A stretch of 64,000 nucleotides of DNA from positions 42,879 to 106,878 of the forward strand of contig CANRIX010000004.1 of assembly GCA_947630765.1 (NCBI GenBank). The letters are read 5' to 3'. Position 1 is the stretch's first letter, and every line of letters begins with the position of its first letter. Origin of the DNA: an uncultured Clostridia bacterium (GTDB lineage: Bacteria > Bacillota > Clostridia > Oscillospirales > CAG-382). The translations under genes were made by a program, and so were the position numbers. Of the stretch, positions 26,689 to 34,300 are shown piece by piece. The notes beneath the pieces are model-generated. The model worked only from the letters and a program-made list of their open reading frames with translations. It did not search any database and was not told where the DNA came from.

Positions 26689-27096
26689 ATGAATATCGGA
26701 AGAACGATTAAGGAGTTACGGCAGAAACGGGGACTCACACAGGAGGAATTCTCGGAAGCGCTACGGGTATCCGTCCAAACCGTTTCCCGCTGGGAAAACG
26801 GCGTGAACGCCCCAGACCTGTCCATGCTTCCGCAGCTCGCCCTCTATTTCGGAGTGACCGCAGACTATTTACTGGGCTTGGAAAGGAATGATACCATGGC
26901 AAAACTGCTGAAAACCACCGAAGTCTTTGAATTGGCGTCCAAACAGGAGGCCGAGGAAATGGTCCTGAAATTCAAGGGGGAAAAATTCCCTGTGTTGAAG
27001 GACTACAGGATTACTTCCCACGGGGATACGGTGATTCTTGAGGTCGTCAAGGAATTCAACAGCGAATTGGACCGTATGCGGTTTGAAGGGCCGTGA
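26689..27096 (+). CDS. XRE-family transcriptional regulator
   Basis: 135 residues. The N-terminal HTH_3 domain ('IKELRQKRGLTQEEFSEAL', then 'VSVQTVSRWENG') occupies residues 5-58. A short C-terminal domain without recognised ligand motif follows. GCAGGAGG lies six bases before the ATG. A possible promoter TTGCAA / TATAAG is at 26639-26666. It is followed by its own terminator and stands alone; target genes are not evident. Confidence 0.85.
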   Translation: MNIGRTIKELRQKRGLTQEEFSEALRVSVQTVSRWENGVNAPDLSMLPQLALYFGVTADYLLGLERNDTMAKLLKTTEVFELASKQEAEEMVLKFKGEKFPVLKDYRITSHGDTVILEVVKEFNSELDRMRFEGP

Positions 27097-27130
27097 CCGA
27101 CGGCGGACACGATTGAACCGCCGTGCAAAG

Positions 27131-27169
27131 AAAACGCTCTGTGCGATGGGAAATTCGCCGGAGCGTTTT
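27131..27169 (+). terminator. Terminator after the XRE regulator
   Basis: AAAACGCTC (27131-27139) pairs with GAGCGTTTT (27161-27169) across a 21-base loop that contains further weak pairing; TTTTCC follows. Confidence 0.6.
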
Positions 27170-27292
27170 CCGTTGGATATAAATATTTTACAAATGCGCA
27201 AAAATTCATTCACGAATTCGACATAAGACTTCAGTATAATTGCAGAATACCCGATGCATGGTGATTTGAATCCCCTCGAAAGGCAGGAACCT

Positions 27293-28576
27293 ATGAATAA
27301 TCCATATAGCGACTACATATCAAACATGGAATTTTCATCCAATGTCAAGGATACCGTGAAAGTTTATGACGCAAACATTTATGCCACGCAAATGGAAGAG
27401 GATCTCTCTGCTTTGGAATATATCTTATGCAATATATACAGCGGAAAAGATTTTTTGAAAAAAAGAGGCATTGATATTTCTGGCAGACTGAATGATTTAA
27501 GATCAAAAATCATTCGTGTGGACCGTATGAACAAGGTTGAATTTTTTGAAGTATTGTGTGCGGCACTTCGTGAAATTGAGGATAATCACCTTGTTTTTAC
27601 GCTTCCGTACTTTGAAAAAACGCATCGGTTCTGCATACATCATACAGTTTATTTTGCCGATTTTGTATTGCAAAAAAGGGAAGATGAATACATTGTATCT
27701 GCGTCCGATGATCCGTCAATAAAGTGCAGAGATATTATTACAGCCGAGGAAGCCCATCTGTATCCAACCGCGGACGGTCAACTGCTATACGGTGTTTTCA
27801 GTAAACAGCGTATACAAACGGTCGCATGTGTCTGCAATGGCAGAGAAGTCAGGATAAATGTTTCCCCTGTTCCTACCAAAAAATCAGATGCAAAGATCTG
27901 GTCGTATGAGAAATATCAGAATATTGATCTTGTAACGATCCATCGATTTGCCGCATTCAATGAAGCGGAAAAGCAGGATATGAACGAGTTGCTCTCATTG
28001 GGAAGCAAACTCAAGAAATCAAAGCAGATCATTATTGATTTGCGTGGTAATTACGGCGGAGATTCGGAATATGTACGGCAATTCGTTGAAAATCTTAACG
28101 GTCGTGCGGTTTTCAATTTGGGATACGCAAAACTGAATACGCAAGGCAGCAGACTGGCGGAAATCAGTCTTTATACGCCGAATTTGCACGACTATGAGAA
28201 AACGAAAAAGGAGATTTTAGCGGATCCTGCTGCTCAATGGCAATGTACCGCTGAACAACCCATTTATGCAGGACAATATCAAAATGACCTTCTTTTATTG
28301 ACCGACAGGGAAACCGCTTCTTCCGCGGAAATTATGGTAAAGTGTGTAAAAGATAACATTCCGCAATGCGTTGTGATCGGTGAGAATACGAGCGGAACAT
28401 TGAGCACCGGGGATATTCGGTATTTTTACTTGCCGAATTCGCTTATTTTTCTAAACATTCCCACAGCGATATTTGCCGGCGTCTTTGAGGAAGGAACCGG
28501 CTTCCTTCCTGATTTTTGGAGTAAAGACGCTATGCAATGCGCCATAAACGTATGCTTGACAAAGAATTTGAATTGA
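27293..28576 (+). CDS. S41-family (C-terminal-processing-like) peptidase
   Basis: 427 residues from ATG 27293 (AAGGCAGGA upstream). No signal peptide. The C-terminal half has the S41/tail-specific protease fold: 'IIIDLRGNYGGDSEYV' and 'DRETASSAEIMV', where the second Ser is the expected nucleophile. An N-terminal helical region precedes it, and no PDZ domain is obvious. AT-rich compared with flanking genes, so probably acquired. Substrate unknown; a cytoplasmic location distinguishes it from CtpA/B proteases. Confidence 0.75.
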   Translation: MNNPYSDYISNMEFSSNVKDTVKVYDANIYATQMEEDLSALEYILCNIYSGKDFLKKRGIDISGRLNDLRSKIIRVDRMNKVEFFEVLCAALREIEDNHLVFTLPYFEKTHRFCIHHTVYFADFVLQKREDEYIVSASDDPSIKCRDIITAEEAHLYPTADGQLLYGVFSKQRIQTVACVCNGREVRINVSPVPTKKSDAKIWSYEKYQNIDLVTIHRFAAFNEAEKQDMNELLSLGSKLKKSKQIIIDLRGNYGGDSEYVRQFVENLNGRAVFNLGYAKLNTQGSRLAEISLYTPNLHDYEKTKKEILADPAAQWQCTAEQPIYAGQYQNDLLLLTDRETASSAEIMVKCVKDNIPQCVVIGENTSGTLSTGDIRYFYLPNSLIFLNIPTAIFAGVFEEGTGFLPDFWSKDAMQCAINVCLTKNLN

Positions 28577-28674
28577 AAATTCTGCGTTTTGCGATTGCTT
28601 CCTGTGGAGGAGGTATTTATGGATTTATCTATCAGAAAACTTCATGTTTACACAACAAAACCCCCGGAACGGCA

Positions 28675-28708
28675 GTCAAGACCACCGATTTATCGGTGGT
28701 CCTGACTA
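28675..28708 (+). repeat. Hairpin preceding repeat copy 1
   Basis: AGTCA-GGACCACCGAT / ATCGGTGGTCC-TGACT type stem, nearly perfect over about 14 pairs. It is followed after a few bases by the dispersed repeat. A comparable strong hairpin with a different sequence precedes repeat copy 2. Confidence 0.65.
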
Positions 28709-28716
28709 AAATCTCG

Positions 28717-28897
28717 TTTCGGAGACGGACATGCGCCGGCTCCGAAACACATCCAGAGAAAACCGGCGAAGGTGGCGTCAGCATTGGCGCAAGCCGAGCC
28801 ATTTTTCGATGAAAGGGGAGTATTCGGGGGGAAAACACGGAACAAGGCGGAGCGCACGAAGTGTGCGGAGTCGCCGCGATCGTGTTTGCCCCCCGAA
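28717..28897 (+). repeat. Dispersed ~180-base repeat, copy 1
   Basis: Three copies exist in this window (also at 29147 and 57584), all in plus orientation and all in the space after gene ends. The shared core here is 28755-28820, beginning AGAGAAAACCGGCGA and containing GTGGCGTCAG and TTGGCGCAAGCC. A first stem TTTCGGAG / CTCCGAAA precedes the core. A terminal stem pairs TCGGGGGG (about 28826) with CCCCCCGA (28889-28896), and a small hairpin GCAC-GAA-GTGC sits inside it. Not recognised as a known element. Confidence 0.75.
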
Positions 28898-28904
28898 AGA
28901 TGTT

Positions 28905-29042
28905 TTAATTCCCCCCCGGCCCGTCGCGGCGCGGGCGGTCGTCCGGGACTTCCAGCTTGCCCTTGATCTTGCTCGGGTCGGTGCGCGGTTTTTTGGGTTT
29001 CGGCTCCGCGTTTTCGGCGGTGCGCTTTTTGGGTTCCTGCAT
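28905..29042 (-). CDS. Small basic protein ending in DGPGGN
   Basis: 45 residues, Lys/Arg/Glu/Pro-rich, ending 'RRDGPGGN'. The start is firm: AAAGGAGGG lies seven bases before the ATG. No signal peptide, membrane helix or Cys. From memory, short Clostridia proteins with a C-terminal DGPGG(E/N) end recur, but I know no function. It lies exactly between repeat copies 1 and 2 and reads against them, so the three may form one cassette. Confidence 0.65.
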   Translation of the reverse strand: MQEPKKRTAENAEPKPKKPRTDPSKIKGKLEVPDDRPRRDGPGGN

Positions 29043-29101
29043 GGCGTATTCCCTCCTTTTGCGGGTAGTTTTCCCGATTTCGCGGGAACGCATACCCCAA
29101 A

Positions 29102-29133
29102 AATTGAGAACCCACGGTCCCGTGGGTTCTCAA
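29102..29133. repeat. Perfect hairpin preceding repeat copy 2
   Basis: ATTGAGAACCCACGG-TC-CCGTGGGTTCTCAAT: fifteen perfect base pairs with almost no loop. It sits upstream of the small basic gene and just before repeat copy 2. Confidence 0.7.
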
Positions 29134-29146
29134 TACAATCAAAATA

Positions 29147-29321
29147 TCGTCCCGTAGGCGGGCGTGTACCGCCGGAGGGACACAATAAGAGAAAACCGGC
29201 GATGGCGGCGTCAGAATTGGCGCAAGCCAAGCCGGTTTTCGACGAAGGGGGAGTATTTGAGGGGGGAACGCAGAGCGAGACAGTTCGTAGAACTGTCGAC
29301 GCGATTGTGGTCCCGCCTCAA
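29147..29321 (+). repeat. Dispersed repeat, copy 2
   Basis: Core 29188-29253 matches copies 1 and 3 closely and keeps the AAAACCGGC / GCCGGTTTT pairing. The first stem has a quite different sequence (GTCCC...GGGAC with GGCGG...CCGCC). The inner terminal hairpin is also different (GACAGTTC-GTA-GAACTGTC) but still pairs. Preceded by ATACAAT and AAAATA as in copy 3. It ends at the rubrerythrin stop. Confidence 0.75.
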
Positions 29322-29325
29322 AAAA

Positions 29326-29877
29326 TTAATAGTTCTCGGCATGTACCTCAAAGAAGCTCTGCGGGTGTGCGCAGACCGGGCAGACCTGCGGCGCTTTCGT
29401 GCCGACGACGATATGCCCGCAGTTGCGGCATTCCCAAACCTTCACTTCGCTCTTCTCAAAGACCTGTGCCGTTTCGAGGTTCTTCAGCAGGGCGCGGTAG
29501 CGCTCCTCGTGGGTCTTTTCGATGGCGGCGACCATGCGGAACCGGGCGGCGAGCGCCGTAAAGCCTTCCGCTTCGGCGGTTTTCGCGAAGCCTTCGTACA
29601 TATCCGTCCATTCGTAGTTTTCGCCGTCCGCCGCATCGGCGAGGTTTTCGGCGGTACTGCCGATGCCGCCAAGCTCCTTGAGCCAGAGTTTGGCGTGCTC
29701 TTTTTCGTTGTCCGCGGTCTTGAGGAACAAAGCGGACATCTGCTCGTAGCCTTCCTTCTTGGCGACGGAAGCAAAGTAGGTGTACTTGTTTCTCGCTTGG
29801 GACTCCCCGGCAAACGCGGCCTGCAGATTCTTTTCGGTCTGCGTACCGGCATACGGATTCTTCTTTTCGCTCATCAT
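29326..29877 (-). CDS. rbr: Rubrerythrin
   Basis: 183 residues. A four-helix di-iron domain with '[13 protein letters not shown]', '[10 protein letters not shown]' and 'EKTHEERY' is followed by a C-terminal rubredoxin-like [Fe(SCys)4] domain with 'CRNCGH' and 'CPVCAHPQ'. Rubrerythrin reduces hydrogen peroxide in anaerobes, using electrons from rubredoxin or NADH oxidoreductases. Monocistronic with a consensus promoter at 29913-29941. Two adjacent ATGs (29877 and 29874) are both possible starts. Confidence 0.95.
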   Translation of the reverse strand: MMSEKKNPYAGTQTEKNLQAAFAGESQARNKYTYFASVAKKEGYEQMSALFLKTADNEKEHAKLWLKELGGIGSTAENLADAADGENYEWTDMYEGFAKTAEAEGFTALAARFRMVAAIEKTHEERYRALLKNLETAQVFEKSEVKVWECRNCGHIVVGTKAPQVCPVCAHPQSFFEVHAENY

Positions 29878-29912
29878 AAACCCTTCCTTTCACTTTTTAT
29901 GGTTGTATAGAA

Positions 29913-29941
29913 AGTATACCATAAAAAAATGCCCCTGTCAA
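29913..29941 (-). promoter_or_regulatory. Promoter of rubrerythrin
   Basis: Minus strand TTGACA (29941-29936), 17-base spacer, TATACT (29918-29913), about 35 bases before the start. No obvious PerR box within the core promoter. Confidence 0.85.
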
Positions 29942-29985
29942 GAGAGCATTTGCAAATTGTGATTCCCCCCAAACATACGGGGGGT

Positions 29986-30008
29986 GTGGGGGACGCGACG
30001 TCCCCCAC
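29986..30008 (-). terminator. Hairpin after the HAD phosphatase gene
   Basis: GTGGGGGACG / CGTCCCCCAC ten-base-pair stem with a three-base loop, nine bases past the stop at 30017. No T-run follows on the minus strand. Confidence 0.5.
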
Positions 30009-30016
30009 CGTACCTC

Positions 30017-30658
30017 TCACGAAAGCAGCAGCGCTTCCAACGCCTCCACGCGGCTGACGAGGAAGTCCGCGCCCTTCAACGCCGACGCGGACCGAAACCC
30101 CCAAAGGACGGCGCAAACGTCCACGGACGCGGCGCGTGCGACCGCGATATCCACCTCGCTGTCGCCGACGTAGAGGACGGACCGCGCGTCCGCGCCGAGC
30201 GCACGCATGACGCGCAACAGGCACGCCGGGTCCGGCTTGCGGGGCATCCCCGGCCCGGTGCCGCAGATCTCGCCGACGTCCTCGCCGAAGAACCGGCGCA
30301 GAAGCTGCACGGTGAACGGGTGCGCCTTGTTGCTGACCACCCCGACCGGCAGACCCCGTTCCCGCAGACGACGCAGCAGTGCGGGGATCCCGTCGTAGGG
30401 GCGCGTGAAGTCCGCGACGTGTGCGCCGTAATAGATGCCGAACCGTTCGAGCGCTTCCGCCTGCACGTCCTCGCCGCACCCGTCGGGCAGCATCCGACGA
30501 ATCAGCGTCGGGATACCGTTGCCGATGAAGGTCTTGTAGCGCTCGACCGGGTGTGTCGGATAGCCGAACGAGCGCAGGACGTGGTTGCCCGCCCCCGCGA
30601 GGTCCGCGAGCGTGTCCAGCAGCGTCCCGTCCAGGTCAAAAATGACGCAGGAATACAT
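30017..30658 (-). CDS. HAD-family phosphatase, phosphoglycolate phosphatase-like
   Basis: 213 residues. HAD motif I 'FDLDGTLLDT' (nucleophile Asp) at the N-terminus, helical cap, motif II 'GVVSNK', motif III Lys in 'PRKPDP' and motif IV 'YVGDSEVD'. The layout is that of Gph/PpaX-like enzymes that dephosphorylate small phosphate esters, for example phosphoglycolate or pyrophosphate. The substrate is not determined. A lipoprotein gene ends five bases upstream, so they may be co-transcribed. Confidence 0.88.
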   Translation of the reverse strand: MYSCVIFDLDGTLLDTLADLAGAGNHVLRSFGYPTHPVERYKTFIGNGIPTLIRRMLPDGCGEDVQAEALERFGIYYGAHVADFTRPYDGIPALLRRLRERGLPVGVVSNKAHPFTVQLLRRFFGEDVGEICGTGPGMPRKPDPACLLRVMRALGADARSVLYVGDSEVDIAVARAASVDVCAVLWGFRSASALKGADFLVSRVEALEALLLS

Positions 30659-30663
30659 AGGGG

Positions 30664-31116
30664 TCAGTTGCCGGTGTAGGCCCTCGACGTGATGACCGTG
30701 CCGTCCTTGGCGAGGTATTCCACGACGAGGGAAACGATGTCCGGCACGGCGGCGCGCATCTGGGAGAGCGAGAGAAGGAAAGTGCTTTCATTATTCGCAA
30801 GTCCGTCGTCAAGCGCGGTCTTCATGGCGGCCAGGGCGTCCTTGTCGTATTCGGTCGTGTACCGATAGCTGTATACCAACGACCCTTCGCGGGCAAAGAT
30901 GTCCAGATCCATGCCCATTGAAGCGACGGACTGCTTGATGGGATCCAACTGCTCCGCGGAATCCGCGATGGCCTGCTCGATCTGTTCGTTGAGGTCTTTC
31001 ACATCGGACAGCGGACCGTCGTTGCCGCCGATTTTGGAAACGCACCCCGTAAGCGCGGCGCAAAGCAGAGCGCACGCCAAAAGCAGGGAGAGCATGGAGA
31101 AAATTTGATGTTTCAT
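30664..31116 (-). CDS. DUF4854-like lipoprotein
   Basis: 150 residues from ATG 31116, which has AAGGAG eight bases upstream; the longer frame to 31140 lacks a ribosome site. Lipoprotein signal peptide with lipobox 'ALTGC'. The mature part, with 'REGSLVYSYRY' and repeated Met/Asp-rich helices, resembles the DUF4854 lipoproteins of Clostridia (by memory). Anchored outside the membrane; function unknown. Confidence 0.72.
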   Translation of the reverse strand: MKHQIFSMLSLLLACALLCAALTGCVSKIGGNDGPLSDVKDLNEQIEQAIADSAEQLDPIKQSVASMGMDLDIFAREGSLVYSYRYTTEYDKDALAAMKTALDDGLANNESTFLLSLSQMRAAVPDIVSLVVEYLAKDGTVITSRAYTGN

Positions 31117-31305
31117 CGGGAAAAACTCCTTTTTTCGCATGATAGGGTTCTTTTAAGGAGAGCATAACACAATATGCTGAATTTCGCCTGAAATTTATGG
31201 CATTTCCGAAAAAAATCCCACGTCCGACAGCAAAAAAACGAGCCGAGAACCGTGCGAGGACGAGAGATTCGTTTTTTCGGAGCATTTTCCCCATCGTTCG
31301 CAGGG

Positions 31306-31351
31306 AAAAAGGCTGCCCCACAAGCGCTTTTGCTCGTGGGGCAGCCCTTTT
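31306..31351 (-). terminator. Terminator of the large surface protein gene
   Basis: GGCTGCCCCAC (31311-31321) pairs perfectly with GTGGGGCAGCC (31336-31346). On the minus strand a T-run follows. It lies 30 bases past the stop. Confidence 0.85.
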
Positions 31352-31379
31352 ATCGCTTGGATGCCCGAATCGTCAATCG

Positions 31380-34300
31380 TCAGTCAGTGGGACGACGCTT
31401 TTTCAGGCGGGCCAGCAGCACCAGTGCGCCGCCGGAAGACAGGATCAGCAGCGGCCAAACGTACCGAATGCCTTCGTCGCCTGTTTGCGGGCTTTGGGAT
31501 TCGTTGTCGCTCGGAGCGCTCCCCGAATCGGAATCCGTACTGGTGCTCGGTTCGGGCTGAGGATCCGGGTCAGGCTGGGGATCCGGGTCAGGCTGGGGAT
31601 CCGGGTCAGGCTGGGGATCCGGGTCAGGTTGGGGATCCGGGTCAGGTTGGGGATCCGGGTCGGGCTGAGGATCCGGGTCGGGCTGAGGATCCGGGTCAGG
31701 CTGAGGATCCGAGCCGGTTGCGGGGATCACAGTCTGCTCCTTCGTGATCTCCTCCGTCAGGGCCTCGTCCGCAAAGTACTTTTCACACGTCTCGCAATAC
31801 CAGTAATCAATATTGCCGTCCTCGGTGGCAGTCGCCTCTTTTGCCTCGACCTTTTTGGCGCTGTGTCCCAGCGCGTCGGTCAGAACGATTCTTGTGTCGC
31901 TGTGCTCCTGCCCTTCAAAGACCAGCGTCGCCGTGTAGACGGTTTCGCCGCCTTCGGTGCAGGAAGGTTCCTTGGAGATTTCGCTCGTGACGGTTACGTC
32001 GGGCGAAACCGTTTCACCGCACTGCGCGCAGGGGATCGTCGCCGTACAGGAGCTGCAGTCCTCCGACCAAGCCCAAAGAACGGCGCTGCCCGCGTAGTTG
32101 TGTCCTGTGGCGGGAACCGTCTGTGAGGTTTCCATATGGCAAACTGCGCAGACGCTGACGCTTATGCCCTCTGTCGTACAGCCGGCGGGCAAGGATTTTT
32201 GGGAATCGAAAACCATTTCGTGCGGCGGAAGCTCGCCTTCCTCAACCACGGTGTTCTGCAGACCGCACAGCGTGCATTCGTAAACCTTCTCCGCGTGACG
32301 CGTGCAGGTTGCAGGGACTGTTTTCACAGGTTCGCTGCCGAATTGGTGTCCGATCATGGGCAGGGTGACGCTCTTCTCATCGGATATGGTTTCGTCGCCG
32401 ATTTGATAGGTCGCCGTGTAGGTCGCCGTTCCTTCTTCGGTGCAGCTGGGCGCTTTGGTGGTGAAAGGCTCGCCGACTACGCCGGCAAAGGTCTCTTGAT
32501 GGGTTTCATCGTTTTTGCAGGTCAACGTAACCGAAGCGGTGAATCCGTTCTCGCCGGACCAAGTCCATTTGGCGGATGCGCCGTCCCAATCGTGACCTGT
32601 CGCGGGAAGCACCGTCGGCGGTTCGATGATATCGCCGCAGAGCTTGCACTTTTGACCGCCGGTCCTTCCTTCTTCCGTGCAGGTCGCGGGGATCTCCTCC
32701 ATCGCTTCGGGCGTATGGTTATCGCTGGTCATTTCAAAGCCGCAGATTTTGCATTTGGAGCCCTTCGTGTGACCGTCAAAGTCGTGACCCGTCGCGAGAA
32801 TACGTTTCTCCTCCACCTGCCAGTAGCCGCAGACGGAGCACTGCTCGCCGGCGGTGTGACCGTCTTCGGTGCAGGTGGCGTCCTTTGCGGGCGTGGTTAC
32901 GATGGTGTGACCGTCCGTGCAGAGGAAATAGTCGCATTTCGTGCAATGGCCGGTTTCATCGGGGGTGTGTCCCGTCGCGGTCCCTTCCAGGGTCTGCAGC
33001 TTCGTCTCGTCGCACCACACGCATTGCAGGATCTTAACCGCGTCTTCCGTGCAGGTGGCGGGCTTTGTTTCCACTTCGTTTTCAAACTTGTGGTCGACCT
33101 TGGACCCTTCCGAGGTGTCGAGGAGGGTTTCCGTAACGCCGCAGCCCTTGCGCGTGCAGGTCGCCGTATAGCTTCTGCCTTGGCAGGTCACGCCGATCGA
33201 CGTATCCTCGTCGGACTTGGCGAAGATATGGCCGAGCGCGGGGAGCTCCTCGCCCTTGGAAAGTTCGGTTCCGCACACGGTGCATTTGATATAGTCACGC
33301 TTGCCGCTTTCGGTGCAGGTGGGATTTTTGCCCGCCGTGTAGCAGTCCGCGTCGTTCTTGTCGATGGTGTGACCGGTAGCGGGGATCTCGCGGCCTTCCG
33401 TGATGGTCTGTCCGCAGTCCGCGCACACGGTGCCGACTTCGTAGCCGCTTTCGGTGCAGGTGGCTTTTTTCGCTTCGCGCGTGGAATCGGGATTCGGAAC
33501 GATATTCGTATGCGTGCAGACGGCGGGGACGACCGGCGTTCCGTAATTCTCCGCCTCTACTTCCTTGACGGTTTCGGGAATAAACGTGACGTTGAGGACG
33601 GCGTCCTTCGCGGGGGATTCGACGGTGAAGCTGTTGCCGTCGAGTTCTACTTCGGTCCCGTCGAGCGAGACTGTATTGACGACGTAGCCCGGCTTCGGAT
33701 TGACCGTGAAGGTCATTTCCGTGCCGGAAGCAATCTGCACGTTGCCGTTTTCCCCGATCGCTTCGACGGTTTCCCCGTCCTTTTCGTATTCCACAGTGCC
33801 GTTGGAATCGGAAACGACGATCAGCGTCTTTTCCGTCTGGGCGGCGGCCGCGGAACCGTCCGGCTTTTGGACGGCGACGATTTCAAACGGGGAGAACGCG
33901 CTGCACATGATGACCATGCCGTAAGGCGTGGGGATCACGGTGATCTCGTCTACACCGACGATGTGCTCGCCCCATTTGTGGTTGTTCGGGTCCGCTTTCA
34001 GGGCGGAGCAGGGGTGATCCGCCTCGTTTTCGGGAGCGCAGCGGGTGAAGTGGTAGGCCTTCAGCTCCACTTCTCCGCTTCCGAGGCTCTCGTACGTCAC
34101 GCCTGCGGGGTAGCCCACCTGCACGCGCAGGGACTCTCCCTGATTGGGCTTGAGTTTGACCATCGGGCAGATGCGGTTGAAGTTGATCTCAAAGACGGAG
34201 GAGGTGAGGATGCTGCCGTCCACTTCTCCGTTTTCCTCGAGGTAGGAGTCGATCTTCTGGTACTCCTCCCGGTCGCCCGCGCCCTTGCTCTTATTTTCGA

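Noticed and set aside
28772..28966. Short frames inside the dispersed repeats, similar between copies
   Set aside because: The similarity follows from the DNA repeat. Ribosome sites are lacking and the frames end at different places.
31556..31714. Possible CRISPR-like array
   Set aside because: Units are 18 bases with no spacers and code in frame for DPQPDP, so this is a coding tandem repeat.
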